Shown one piece after another: positions 1 to 9,332 of a stretch of 64,000 nucleotides of DNA. Numbering within the stretch: position 1 is the stretch's first letter; the number at the start of each line of letters is the position of its first letter. This DNA comes from Sphingobacterium sp. SYP-B4668 (GTDB lineage Bacteria; Bacteroidota; Bacteroidia; Sphingobacteriales; Sphingobacteriaceae). The stretch is from the NCBI RefSeq assembly GCF_027627455.1, contig NZ_CP115483.1, positions 2,604,001-2,668,000 on the forward strand, read 5' to 3'. The position numbers and the translations under genes were made by a program. The notes under the pieces are model-generated. The model did no database searches and was not told the DNA's origin. It saw nothing but the letters and a program-made list of their open reading frames with translations.

Positions 1-643
1 AAAACAGATAGCCTATCCAATCCACCTGATAGAGTGGTATCTTTTTGCTAAATCGGGCTTTACTGTTCATCGTCAGTAACACAACAAATGTCAAGATGAT
101 GAGTATGATAATAAATCCGTAGAATAGCCAGTTAAAATCAAAATAATAAATCACTATACTCGTATAGATGGAGTAGAATGGCATAGCGATTTGTATACTG
201 CCGTAAAGAAGACTGTACGCAATCACGCGGGCACGTACGGACTTTAACCGAGGAAAAATAAGCTGTAACACAATTCCTGACATCAATGCACAGGTGATTC
301 CTTGCAAAAATTGGCAAATAACAAACAATGTCCAATCTTTGAAATGAAAACAGATAACCGAGCAGAAGGCATTTATGGCAAGAGCACTCAATAAATATTT
401 CCTTGCAGCAAAATACTTTACTATGCGAATATCAAGAGCCAAGAAAGCCACCGTTGAACCATACATAACGACCATTCCATATTGTACATCGGTAGGCTGT
501 ATACCGTAAAAGCCCATCGCTGCAATCGGACTGCTGTAGAAAGCGAAGCTAAACAGACATGTCATGAGGATCGCAAATATGATGGATCTCGCCACCCATT
601 CAGATACCCAGGATTTGAAAATTGGTATTTCATGTGCTTGCAT
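1..643 (-). CDS. MFS drug-efflux transporter, EmrB/DHA2-like (partial)
   Basis: This is the N-terminal part (214 codons) of an inner-membrane proton-driven exporter; the gene runs off the left edge. The ATG is at 643, two bases after the stop of the HlyD gene, so translation is probably coupled. The protein has successive hydrophobic helices, the first at about residues 21-36 (IIFAILMTCLFSFAFY), with others near residues 60-75 and 85-105. The order TolC, HlyD, MFS matches EmrAB-TolC-type tripartite pumps, where this subunit captures substrate. The family call rests on hydrophobicity and on this context. The substrate cannot be read from the sequence, and the C-terminal half is not visible. 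Confidence 0.85.
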   Translation of the reverse strand, partial: MQAHEIPIFKSWVSEWVARSIIFAILMTCLFSFAFYSSPIAAMGFYGIQPTDVQYGMVVMYGSTVAFLALDIRIVKYFAARKYLLSALAINAFCSVICFHFKDWTLFVICQFLQGITCALMSGIVLQLIFPRLKSVRARVIAYSLLYGSIQIAMPFYSIYTSIVIYYFDFNWLFYGFIIILIILTFVVLLTMNSKARFSKKIPLYQVDWIGYLF

Positions 644-645
644 CC

Positions 646-1695
646 TTAATCTTTTAAAACGTAAACATTGGCATTCATCCCTGCAGAGAGCTTCGTTAGT
701 TTTTCGGGCCTATCGGTCAGTTTAATTCTCACAGGAATGCGTTGAGTGATTTTGACAAAATTACCTGTAGCATTATCCGGTGGGAGCAATGAATAGCGGG
801 AACCTGTAGTTGGCGAAAGGGATTCAATTGTACCCTTGAATTCTTCATTCGGAAAAGCATCGACCTCAATAGATGCCTCTTGCCCGACCTTGAAATTACC
901 AATCTGTGTTTCTTTAAAATTGGCCATCACCCATTTTTCCTCGGCTTTATTCACTAAAAAAGCCAATGTTTGCCCAGCTTGTATCAGTTGCCCTTCCTGA
1001 ATAGTCTTTTTGCCAATTTGTCCATCAAAAGGTGCAGTGATGACCGTGTATTGAATATCCAGCTCCTGCCTTTCAAGAATCGTTTCTTTAATCTTTATTT
1101 CTGCCTGTATGGCATTCCGCTGTGCCCTGAAATCATTTAATTTGGATTCCGCTACTCGCCAAGAAGCTTTTGTTTGATCATAATCCGATTGTGCGATTGA
1201 CAAAGAAGCACTGATGTTGTCGAATTTTTGTTGTGTAGTAGATTCATCCGTCAGTAGATTTCGATAACGATCAAATTCTTTTTGTTGTTGATCTAATCTC
1301 GCCTTGGCACCAGCCAGTTGGGCCTTTATGACGTCAATACTCCTACGTTGCGTTTCTTCGTTCGCAGCCAAGATTGGTAATTTGGCCTCTGAGCTCATGA
1401 GTTCTGCTGACGCAACATCTTTTTTTAGCCCGTATTCGTCCAATTCAATCACCACCAGCGTATCGCCTTTTTTAACCTGTTGATTGTCCTTGTAATGTAT
1501 TTTACGGATATAGCCACCCACTTTTGCGTTTATGGGCGACAAATAGGCATCTACCTGAGCGTCATTAGTCTGTTCATAGTGATATCCTTTTAAGAAATGA
1601 GTAGTTCCCCAAATAATGATCCCAACCAATAAGGCTATTCCAGACCATTTGGTAAGCATTATAATAATTTTATCTATTTTATTTTTGTTCATCAT
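646..1695 (-). CDS. HlyD/EmrA-family periplasmic adaptor of efflux pump
   Basis: This 349-residue membrane-fusion protein bridges the MFS pump to the TolC-like outer-membrane channel. It has a short cytoplasmic N-terminus, one membrane anchor at about residues 12-32 (IALLVGIIIWGTTHFL), a biotinyl-lipoyl-like half (QVDAYLSPINAKVGGYIRKI), a long helical hairpin at about 85-215 rich in Gln, Ala and Lys, and the returning lipoyl half (VITAPFDGQIGKKTIQEG). A beta-barrel region follows, with the family motif WVMANFKETQIGNFKVGQ. Seven bases separate it from the upstream TolC gene and two from the downstream MFS gene. Length and domain order are normal for EmrA-type adaptors. Confidence 0.93.
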   Translation of the reverse strand: MMNKNKIDKIIIMLTKWSGIALLVGIIIWGTTHFLKGYHYEQTNDAQVDAYLSPINAKVGGYIRKIHYKDNQQVKKGDTLVVIELDEYGLKKDVASAELMSSEAKLPILAANEETQRRSIDVIKAQLAGAKARLDQQQKEFDRYRNLLTDESTTQQKFDNISASLSIAQSDYDQTKASWRVAESKLNDFRAQRNAIQAEIKIKETILERQELDIQYTVITAPFDGQIGKKTIQEGQLIQAGQTLAFLVNKAEEKWVMANFKETQIGNFKVGQEASIEVDAFPNEEFKGTIESLSPTTGSRYSLLPPDNATGNFVKITQRIPVRIKLTDRPEKLTKLSAGMNANVYVLKD

Positions 1696-1702
1696 GTCTG
1701 TA

Positions 1703-3037
1703 TTAAAGAATTCCTATAATTGCCAATAGTCTGATATACGTGAGTTTTACGTTTGTTTGTGCCGTTGTCAGATTAAATTTTGCTTCCAGCAAAGTATTTT
1801 CGGCTTCCAGCAGATCGGTCAGAAGAGACTCTTGATTTAAGTAGCTACTTCTGATAACACGGACACTTTCGGTGGTTTTAATGATATTTTGTTTTGCAGT
1901 TTTCACGCTCTCCAAAGCCTGCTGTTGCTGCAAATAAGCTTCTTTCACCTGAAGAAAGATTTCATCCCTTTTAACGTTTGCTTTTTCTTTAGCCTGATTG
2001 CTGACAACTTGTGCGTGAGCAATCGAATGTTTACTCTTGTACAGATTCTCGACAGAAAACTGGACTTTAATTCCTGTCTGACCAAACCCCCATAAGTCAT
2101 TCGAATACGGATAGAACGAAACCTGTGGATAGTTGTAATTATAATTGGAGTACAAGGAGACTTTCGGCAGTAGGGTAGCTTTTATCTGTTTGACATTCAA
2201 TTCGCTCCATTTGATATCGCTATTGACCATTTTGTACTCAGGCGATGTGTTAAAAGCGATGTCTACATAGTCGTTGTAGTCACCTGCTGTGATAGCGTTC
2301 AGTTCAATCCTATCTTCATGTTTTATCGCCAGCTCAGCATCATTTTCACGCCCCATCAGTATATTGAGCCGTTGTTTAGCGATTTCAATCTTTTTTTCAA
2401 CATCCGAAAGGCTAAGTTCCAGTTGCGATAATTTTACGGAGGTTCTCAGTACATCACTCTTTAGCACAGTACCGTTTTTATGCAAGCTCTCTATCCGTGT
2501 CAACTGTTTTTTTTCGGCTTCGATTTCTGCATCAAGAAAATCATAGAAGTGCCGAAACTTATACAGATCAAAATAGGCAACTGCAACATTGTATTTTACG
2601 CTATGCTTTTGTAGATCGACTTCATACTGTTTTCGAGCCTCTTCTTCCTTTTTCATGACGATATTCCTTTTATCCTTTCCACCATTGAAGAGGTTGACGT
2701 TAAAGTTGTAACCTACTCCGTACCCATAACCTTTTACGGATACGTTCTGTGGAGAAGAGAATAATCCATTGTCATAAATCAGAAATTTGGAATTGAGCTT
2801 CGCATCTCCGCTTAACGAGAGTTCTGGCAACAAACGATCTTTAGCCTCCAATATTTCTATCTTACTTTGCTGAAGATTTAGCGCAGATAGTTTCAGTTGT
2901 CGATTATTCATTTCGGCAACCTTCCATATTTCTTCCAAAGTTAATGAGTGGACTTTTTCGATATGCTGAGCGTATATACGCGGTGTAAATGAGAGCAACA
3001 GTACGCTGCAAATTCGAGCTATTTTATATGGCTTCAT
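1703..3037 (-). CDS. TolC-family outer-membrane efflux protein
   Basis: This 444-residue protein is predicted to form the outer-membrane and periplasmic tunnel of the efflux pump. An N-terminal signal peptide (ICSVLLLSFTPRIYAQ) is followed by two copies of the OEP repeat. Both have long amphipathic helices and short strand segments; the first begins at SLTLEEIWKVAEMNNRQLKL and the second at about residue 245. The C-terminal helix ends in TNVKLTYIRLLAIIGIL. Its start overlaps the end of the small upstream gene by 14 bp, so the genes form one operon. Nothing is missing compared with Bacteroidota TolC homologues. Confidence 0.92.
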   Translation of the reverse strand: MKPYKIARICSVLLLSFTPRIYAQHIEKVHSLTLEEIWKVAEMNNRQLKLSALNLQQSKIEILEAKDRLLPELSLSGDAKLNSKFLIYDNGLFSSPQNVSVKGYGYGVGYNFNVNLFNGGKDKRNIVMKKEEEARKQYEVDLQKHSVKYNVAVAYFDLYKFRHFYDFLDAEIEAEKKQLTRIESLHKNGTVLKSDVLRTSVKLSQLELSLSDVEKKIEIAKQRLNILMGRENDAELAIKHEDRIELNAITAGDYNDYVDIAFNTSPEYKMVNSDIKWSELNVKQIKATLLPKVSLYSNYNYNYPQVSFYPYSNDLWGFGQTGIKVQFSVENLYKSKHSIAHAQVVSNQAKEKANVKRDEIFLQVKEAYLQQQQALESVKTAKQNIIKTTESVRVIRSSYLNQESLLTDLLEAENTLLEAKFNLTTAQTNVKLTYIRLLAIIGIL

Positions 3038-3278
3038 CAGTCTTTTTTATAAATGATCTATCTTTCTTTGCTAACCAGTTCCTAACCATCTTTTTCAACG
3101 CATCAAAAGCAAAGGTCAAGTCCATGATGGGCATAAAGGGACTAGAATATGCATAAGCACACCAGTATATATCAGCCTTAGCAATCTCTTCAACTGGATG
3201 GAGTAATTTATCATTAGATTTTTTCGCTTGAATTTCAAGTTCAAAATCCTTCTCAGGACTTATGACTGTATGTTCCAT
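3024..3278 (-). CDS. small conserved-type protein leading the efflux operon
   Basis: This is an 84-residue protein of unknown function with no signal peptide or clear membrane helix. It has a mid-region rich in aromatic residues (IYWCAYAYSSPFMPIMDL) and a basic C-terminus (NWLAKKDRSFIKK). It overlaps the TolC gene by 14 bp and is the first gene of the operon, which argues that it is translated. A TAATTTTG box (minus-strand reading of 3302-3309), matching the Bacteroidota -7 consensus, lies 24 bp upstream. I do not recognise the family, and its role in the pump is unknown. Confidence 0.6.
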   Translation of the reverse strand: MEHTVISPEKDFELEIQAKKSNDKLLHPVEEIAKADIYWCAYAYSSPFMPIMDLTFAFDALKKMVRNWLAKKDRSFIKKTDEAI

Positions 3279-3301
3279 AATGATTCTTATTATTTACACC
3301 G

Positions 3302-3309
3302 CAAAATTA
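3302..3309 (-). promoter_or_regulatory. candidate -7 box of the efflux operon
   Basis: On the minus strand this reads TAATTTTG, matching the Bacteroidota primary-sigma -7 consensus TAnnTTTG, upstream of the leading small gene. I see no convincing -33 TTG at the expected spacing, so this is a weak call. Confidence 0.35.
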
Positions 3310-3368
3310 TCCAACATGCCAAGCTTTGTTTTTATATAATTAGCCTAATGTTTGCTATATTTGGCCAT

Positions 3369-4148
3369 ATGGATGCTCTTGACCAATTGATAAATAGTGT
3401 TGATCAACATCCTGATTCCATCCTCGTGATGCGACAGCAGACGGAGCAACGTTTGCCTGCTCATCAACATGATAAGGCTCAGTTGTTATTGGTTTATGGC
3501 GGGATTGCTTACTTGCAAACAGACGAAAAAGATTTCTATATTCCGTCCAATCATTATATCTGGATACCCCAGAATTATCCTCACAATTTGATGTTTAATA
3601 CACAGGATCTGTATATTATCAATATTTATTTTCCAGACGAAAGCGCCGATGATTTTTATGATGAATTGGGTATCTATCCCGTGAGTAATCTTCTGGCAGA
3701 AATGCTCTCATTTAGTGAAAAGTGGCAAGGTGATTATTACAAAGGTTCGTGGGAATTTGAATTTTTATCAACGCTTAAAAGCGTATTATCAAAAGAGAAT
3801 CTCAAAAAGTTCTCCATCCAACTTCCTACAACAGATGATCAACGGCTCAATATCATTATCAATAATTTTAGGAATCGATTAAATGAAAATCTAAACTTAG
3901 ATACTATTGCTCAGCAATCCGGAATGAGCGTGCGTAGTTTGACCAGGTTATTCCAAGCCAAGCTGCACATTACATTTGTTCAATACTTAAAAATGCTACG
4001 CATTATCCGTGCTATGGAACTAATAAAAGACACGGATTTGAATATGACAGAGATAGCTTATGAAATTGGGTATTCAAATATAGCTGCGTTTAGCAATAAT
4101 TTTCATCAATTGACCAATATGAGACCTACGGAATTTAAAATGAAATAG
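3369..4148 (+). CDS. AraC-family transcriptional regulator
   Basis: This protein has an N-terminal cupin-like sensor half (LPAHQHDKAQLLLVYGGIAY, then WIPQNYPHNLMF) and a C-terminal pair of helix-turn-helix motifs. The first HTH is LNLDTIAQQSGMSVRSLTRL and the second is MTEIAYEIGYSNIAAFSNNF, ending in RPTEFK. It is divergent from the efflux operon and is its probable regulator, responding to a small molecule. Several in-frame starts exist. I chose ATG 3369 (MDALDQLIN) because the longer forms overlap the divergent gene; ATG 3348 is also possible. A TATATTTG box at 3356-3363 lies just before the chosen start. Confidence 0.88.
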   Translation: MDALDQLINSVDQHPDSILVMRQQTEQRLPAHQHDKAQLLLVYGGIAYLQTDEKDFYIPSNHYIWIPQNYPHNLMFNTQDLYIINIYFPDESADDFYDELGIYPVSNLLAEMLSFSEKWQGDYYKGSWEFEFLSTLKSVLSKENLKKFSIQLPTTDDQRLNIIINNFRNRLNENLNLDTIAQQSGMSVRSLTRLFQAKLHITFVQYLKMLRIIRAMELIKDTDLNMTEIAYEIGYSNIAAFSNNFHQLTNMRPTEFKMK

Positions 4149-4429
4149 GACTGTCCTGTACGTTCAGTTAGGGTTTGTTTTCCTCTGCCTTTCTGATGTA
4201 TTGATAAATAGAATTGCTGGCAATTTAGCATTGCGAAAAGACGAACAACAGCTTTCCCCCAATCTAATATTCAGAGCCCCCTATTTCCTGGATTTTTAGG
4301 ACTTCGTGATACATATTCTGAGAAAGACCTAGAGACATCGATCATATTTGAGCTATAGCGATTTATTATTGAGCTTGGCAGTGACTTCGCTTTGAAGTCA
4401 ATCTTGTAAACTTCCAGTTGTTTGTGTTA
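4149..4429. other. intergenic with possible decayed coding scrap
   Basis: There is no intact gene here. On the minus strand about 4170-4220 can be read as SNSIYQYIRKAEENKP followed by a stop, which looks like a protein C-terminus, but upstream frames are closed. It may be the tail of a lost gene. No clear terminator was seen. Confidence 0.25.
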
Positions 4430-5062
4430 TTATAGGGGGATAGAGGGGGTGTCTACACGTCTATATGTATTTGTCTCAAATCCTTGACCTGCAGCAAGGG
4501 GAAAGAACACCAGAAAACCGCCAGCGACAAATTCATTTGGCACAATTAAATCGCCATTTATATCTATGGCAAAGCAAGCTGTTTTTGTGAAGAACCTGTT
4601 GATTAATATATAGATATCTACATTGGTATTTCTTATTGAAAGAAAGTCTTTCGGTTCGGACTTGATTCTTTTTGCTTTTTCTCGCACTACATTACCCATA
4701 GTATCGATTAGTTTGAAATGGATTTTCCTTTTGCTTTTTAATTCCAATGAAACTTTATAGAGGTATTGTAGGCTATCCCGTTTATAATAACCGGGCTCAA
4801 TGAAATTCCATAAACAATCGCCATTGTACCGTGAACTAATTTTTAGATCGGTATTTACAAGGTTTTCTATTTTCTGGGGAAAATTCTCAAAGACATAAAC
4901 TTGCTTTGATGCTATTTTAGTAGTGTTGTATTGGTCAGCTGTTCCTATCAAATATTTCGGAGATATAGAACCACAGGAACTATATAAAAACATAAATAAG
5001 ATTGAAAATATTCCAATATACGTGGAAGGTATAGTTCTATTATCATCTTTTGTTTTTCCCAT
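4430..5062 (-). CDS. predicted lipoprotein, unknown function
   Basis: This 210-residue protein has an N-terminal hydrophobic segment (YIGIFSILFMFLYSSC) ending in a lipobox-like YSSC, so it should be a lipid-anchored periplasmic or outer-membrane protein. The mature part contains IHFKLIDTMGNVVREKAKRI and a late hydrophobic stretch (AGGFLVFFPLAAGQGF) that could be a second membrane segment. It stands alone, facing away from its neighbours. I do not recognise the family. Confidence 0.65.
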   Translation of the reverse strand: MGKTKDDNRTIPSTYIGIFSILFMFLYSSCGSISPKYLIGTADQYNTTKIASKQVYVFENFPQKIENLVNTDLKISSRYNGDCLWNFIEPGYYKRDSLQYLYKVSLELKSKRKIHFKLIDTMGNVVREKAKRIKSEPKDFLSIRNTNVDIYILINRFFTKTACFAIDINGDLIVPNEFVAGGFLVFFPLAAGQGFETNTYRRVDTPSIPL

Positions 5063-5770
5063 AACAATTTATTTTATTGATAAGTTCTTTGCACAAAGTA
5101 AACGTAAAAAAGATTATCGACATGCTTATTTTTTGAAACAATAAACCATATGAAACTACTATTCGGAGTATGTATTCTAAAGAGAATCGAATGTTATAAG
5201 TAATTTCATCGTGAGATATACAAATTTACAGCATATAAAAACAAAAAATTATTCTAATTTACTAATAAACAGAGGTTTATTATCTGCAGTCGATTGCCTC
5301 CTCTACGATCTTACTACTATCTGATATTCTCATGATCCAATGATTTCTATTGTACAAACGTAATTTCCAGATCTAAATCTACATAAATCCAACTTCACAG
5401 AAAGAGCTTCCTCATCCGCTTAGTTTTTTATAGCAGAAATATAGTAAAAATTATCAAGGTAAGAAGGGATGTTTATTTTAACAGATCCCAATACCTTGCT
5501 GCGACCTAGCGATAGCAGCAAGTAGTAGAGAAGAAAGCCAGTAAGCTCCCATAAGGAGTAGGAGGCGTCAAACTGACTTAAACAGAATGTTCCAGAAAAG
5601 GTCTGTTCCTTTTTTTAGCTATATTTGATATAACAGCAGATACGTAGTACGGAAATATTTAAATATTTTTATGTCATTATTTGGTATATTGACTATTGCT
5701 TAAGCATTGATTACGTTAGTTTGGAAGCATTGACATGTAAAAAGCAGTTTTAATCATACAACTAATAGTC
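5063..5770. other. 708-bp intergenic region containing a short repeat
   Basis: This is AT-rich DNA without a credible gene. At 5456-5488 there is a 33-bp stretch that recurs with two mismatches at 22687-22719. A TATATTTG box (5620-5627) may be a promoter element for the universal stress gene, but no -33 element is evident. Confidence 0.45.
5456..5488. repeat. 33-bp dispersed repeat, copy 1
   Basis: It matches 22687-22719 at 31 of 33 positions in the same orientation. It lies in a gene-free stretch. The origin is unknown; possibly the end of a lost insertion sequence. Confidence 0.6.
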
Positions 5771-6595
5771 ATGAATACCATTTTAGTCCCTACCGATTTT
5801 TCGGAAAATTCTAAAGGAGGAATACGGTTCGCCATTAGCATGGCATCTCTGGCAGAGATGAAGTTGTTGTTTATCCATGTTGCACCGATCATGTATAGTC
5901 GAGATACTTCTACTGAGCACCGACATTTGGGAGTCAGCACTGATGAGTTGACTTCGCGGATGCGTGATTTCATTGACAGTTGTTATCGCGAGATCAATAT
6001 TAAGCCCCATCAATATGACGTTGTGGTTTTAGAAGGGATAAAAGCCGATTTGATGATTTTGGATTTTTGCAAGATGCATACCGATATCGCCTATATTTCG
6101 ATAAGTACAAGAGGTGCGAGTGGTCTCGACAAGATTTTAGGCACCAACACAGGCAATATAGCTACAAAGTCCGTTATCCCAGTTTTAGTCATCCCCCATG
6201 ATTATTTACCAGCCCCTATACACTTACTGCTCTACGCGTCCGATTTTCAAGATTCTTTTGATGAAATGGATCGTGTCAGTCCGTTTGCTAGGCTTTTCGA
6301 TGCCCGTATTGAAATGCTTTATATTGACAATACAGCAGATGATCCCCAGCGTATAACATTTTCTGAAGTTTTCAATTACCCCGTGCATTTCCGCTCCGTT
6401 AGGAAAGACATTTTTAAGCCTTTTATTGAGCAACTGTTAGCGGAAGTTAGGATTGTGCGGCCGGATATACTGGTTTTATTCACGGACCAACATCGTTCAT
6501 TTCTTGATCGGCTATTTAATCCAGTTTTGGCAGAGGAGCTAGCTTTCCGACCACCTGTGCCTACATTGATATTTGGGAAGGGGAAGCGGGACTAA
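5771..6595 (+). CDS. universal stress protein, tandem UspA domains
   Basis: This 274-residue cytoplasmic protein has two Usp domains. The first starts at MNTILVPTDFSENSKGGIRF, the classic UspA opening, and ends with a nucleotide-binding loop, STRGASGLDKILGTNTGN. That loop fits the ATP-binding pattern G-2x-G-9x-G with Asn in the last position. The second domain (about 145-270) begins PIHLLLYASDFQDSFDEM and is degenerate: its final loop lacks the glycine pattern. Such tandem proteins are common in Bacteroidota and are linked to stress survival. The P-type ATPase downstream is 186 bp away and may be separately transcribed. Confidence 0.92.
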   Translation: MNTILVPTDFSENSKGGIRFAISMASLAEMKLLFIHVAPIMYSRDTSTEHRHLGVSTDELTSRMRDFIDSCYREINIKPHQYDVVVLEGIKADLMILDFCKMHTDIAYISISTRGASGLDKILGTNTGNIATKSVIPVLVIPHDYLPAPIHLLLYASDFQDSFDEMDRVSPFARLFDARIEMLYIDNTADDPQRITFSEVFNYPVHFRSVRKDIFKPFIEQLLAEVRIVRPDILVLFTDQHRSFLDRLFNPVLAEELAFRPPVPTLIFGKGKRD

Positions 6596-6781
6596 CGTTT
6601 ACCAAAGTTATTTTAACTTGCTTGAGGTAAAGACTTATCAGTTCCAGGAAATTCCGATAGGTATGCTATTGTCCGCATTAAATATCCAATGAGGATATAT
6701 ACAAGGTGAGGTATCTGTGACCTGGCTGTTCCTCAATCCGAAAAATAGTGTTAACTTACACATATAACCAGTAATTACGAT

Positions 6782-9295
6782 ATGGGCTATCATATTCCTA
6801 ATGATTTAAAGGGGCTCAATACAACAGAGGTTCAACAGTCTGTTGAAAAATACGGCTATAATAGCGTGAGATCTAATACTGATTCCGGATTCTTACGTTT
6901 GTTAATTAATATTTTAAAGGAGCCGATGTTGATTCTGTTATTGGCTATCTCCCTTATCTATTTCATTGTTGGCAATTTCGCTGAGGCCTATTTTATGTTA
7001 GCTGCAATTGTTTTTGTATCGGGTATATCTTTTTATCAAGATTCGCGTAGTAAAAATGCTATACGGGCACTCGAAAAACTAAATGAGCCCCTGAGTCAAG
7101 TAATTCGAGATGGTCGTATAGTGGATATCCCTACACATGCAATTGCGGTTGGTGATTTATGTATTACAGAGGAGGGGCAGATGATTAACGCCGATGGGCG
7201 TATTGTCCATAGTAACGATTTTTCTGTCAATGAGTCTGCGCTTACCGGAGAGAGTCTTTCCGTATTTAAGGATGTAAACAGTGTCGATAATAAGGTTTAC
7301 AGCGGTACTGTCACCATCTCAGGAGTCGCTGTTTTTGAAGTAGAGAAAATCGGTGAAAAAACAAAACTAGGAGAGATAGGTCTATCGATTAGATCGATTA
7401 CCGAGGAAAAATCACCATTGCAGATCCAAATAGAACGATTTGTAAGGAACATGGCCATTGTTGGTTTAGCGGTCTTTGTATCGGTGTGTTTAGTAAACTA
7501 TGTCCATACACGTAGTTTTTTGGATAGCTTACTGAACGGATTGACCTTGGCAATGTCGATTCTTCCGGAAGAGATTCCCGTCGCTTTTACAACATTTATG
7601 GCCTTAGGGGCCTGGAAGCTAATGCGAGATGGTGTCATTATCAAAAAGTCGAGTGTTGTAGAGACTTTAGGTAGTACTACCGTAATATGTACGGATAAGA
7701 CCGGTACTATTACCGAAAATACGATGCACCTGAAAGCTATTTATAGCGATGCGGATGAGAAGATTGTTTATGAAGAGGAGTATACCTTACCAACTGCGGT
7801 TACTGTCATTCAGACAGCCATGTGGGCCAGTGAGCCTGTACCTTTCGATCCAATGGAAAAAGAACTTCATAAAATATATGAAAAGTTTAGCGCAAACGAT
7901 CTGCGACCCCAGTTCGAAATGTATCATGAGTATCCATTAGAGGGAGTCCCCCCGATGATGACACATGTTTTTGAAAACGATAAGGGTGAACGTATTGTTG
8001 CTGCAAAAGGAGCTCCCGAAGCCATTATCGAAGTATGTGAATTGACCGCTGAAAAAAGAGAGCATCTCCGAGGCTTGGTTATGACGTTTGGACAGCAGGG
8101 GTATAGGGTACTAGGAGTAGGGTATTCTAACTTTCAAGGCAATGATTTCCCGAAGCGTCAACAAGATCTTCCCTTCGTTTTTGTAGGTTTTGTTATTTTT
8201 TATGATCCACCGAAGAAAGGCATCCAAGAGGTATTCAGACAGATATATGAAGCAGGGATACAAGTCAAGATGATTACCGGAGATAATTCTAATACTGCGG
8301 GTTCAATAGCATCACAAGCGGGGATATCCAATGCATCAGCCCATATAGAAGGTCGGGAGATAGCCCAGTTGTCGGATGAGGAATTGAATCAGGAAGTCAA
8401 AGAGCGAAATATATTCGCACGGATGTATCCTGATGCCAAACTAGCTGTTATCAAAGCGCTAAAGCGTAATGGAGAGGTCGTCGCCATGCTTGGTGATGGC
8501 GTGAATGATGCACCTGCCTTAAAAGCCTCACACATAGGTGTGGCTATGGGCAATAAGGGAACCGAAATTGCCAAAGCAGCAGCAGCGGTGGTACTGGTCA
8601 ACGATGATTTTTCTAAGTTGGTGTTGGCTATTGCTGCTGGCCGACGGATATACGCGAATATTAAAAAAGCAATACAGTATATTATCTCCATTCATATACC
8701 CATTATCCTCACCGTTTCGCTACCTCTTTTTTTAGGGTGGGTATTTCCACAGATCTTTACACCTATCCATGTGATTTTCTTAGAATTGGTAATGGGCCCC
8801 ACCTGTTCCATCGTATACGAAAATGAACCTATGGAGCGGAACGCCATGAAACGCACGCCCAGACCCATGTCAGAAACATTCTTAAACTGGAAAGAGTTGA
8901 CTATTAGTATCATTCAAGGACTTGTGATTACGATAGGTGTCTTATTCATATATCAATATTCCTATATACAAGGTGGAGATGAGCGTACTGTTCGGAGCAT
9001 GGTATTTACGACGCTTGTCTTTTCAAACATCCTTTTGAGCTTTGTAAATCGCTCCTTCTATTATTCTGTGTTGGAAACAATTACATATAAAAATAGGTTG
9101 ATTTATTATATAACCTTTGTCACATTGGTACTGCTTATGTTGATGCTTTATTTTGGGCCTGTTTCAAGGTTTTTCAGCATGGCCTATTTAGACGGAGTTC
9201 AGCTATTGTGGTGTGCATCCATCGCTGCAGGAAGCACATTGTGGATGGATGTGTTCAAGTGGTACAGAAGATTTAAAGATCCGCAAAAAAAATAA
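6782..9295 (+). CDS. P-type cation-transporting ATPase (P2-like)
   Basis: This 837-residue inner-membrane ATPase pumps cations using a phospho-aspartate intermediate. It has the actuator motif NESALTGES, a membrane-4 motif SILPEEIPVAF, the phosphorylation site CTDKTGT with Asp305, the nucleotide-binding motif AAKGAPEAI, and the hinge MLGDGVNDAPAL. Several C-terminal helices make up a P2-type total of about ten. There is no N-terminal heavy-metal domain, so CopA/ZntA types are unlikely. PEEIP in place of the PEGLP seen in calcium pumps leaves ion specificity open. It is apparently a single gene. Confidence 0.92.
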   Translation: MGYHIPNDLKGLNTTEVQQSVEKYGYNSVRSNTDSGFLRLLINILKEPMLILLLAISLIYFIVGNFAEAYFMLAAIVFVSGISFYQDSRSKNAIRALEKLNEPLSQVIRDGRIVDIPTHAIAVGDLCITEEGQMINADGRIVHSNDFSVNESALTGESLSVFKDVNSVDNKVYSGTVTISGVAVFEVEKIGEKTKLGEIGLSIRSITEEKSPLQIQIERFVRNMAIVGLAVFVSVCLVNYVHTRSFLDSLLNGLTLAMSILPEEIPVAFTTFMALGAWKLMRDGVIIKKSSVVETLGSTTVICTDKTGTITENTMHLKAIYSDADEKIVYEEEYTLPTAVTVIQTAMWASEPVPFDPMEKELHKIYEKFSANDLRPQFEMYHEYPLEGVPPMMTHVFENDKGERIVAAKGAPEAIIEVCELTAEKREHLRGLVMTFGQQGYRVLGVGYSNFQGNDFPKRQQDLPFVFVGFVIFYDPPKKGIQEVFRQIYEAGIQVKMITGDNSNTAGSIASQAGISNASAHIEGREIAQLSDEELNQEVKERNIFARMYPDAKLAVIKALKRNGEVVAMLGDGVNDAPALKASHIGVAMGNKGTEIAKAAAAVVLVNDDFSKLVLAIAAGRRIYANIKKAIQYIISIHIPIILTVSLPLFLGWVFPQIFTPIHVIFLELVMGPTCSIVYENEPMERNAMKRTPRPMSETFLNWKELTISIIQGLVITIGVLFIYQYSYIQGGDERTVRSMVFTTLVFSNILLSFVNRSFYYSVLETITYKNRLIYYITFVTLVLLMLMLYFGPVSRFFSMAYLDGVQLLWCASIAAGSTLWMDVFKWYRRFKDPQKK

Positions 9296-9332
9296 AGTGA
9301 CATATGGAAAAATCTTTATTGAATCTTGGTTT

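Noticed and set aside
138..335. Minus-strand 65-codon frame in the first 650 bases
   Set aside because: It is a shadow of the longer MFS frame that continues off the left edge in another phase.
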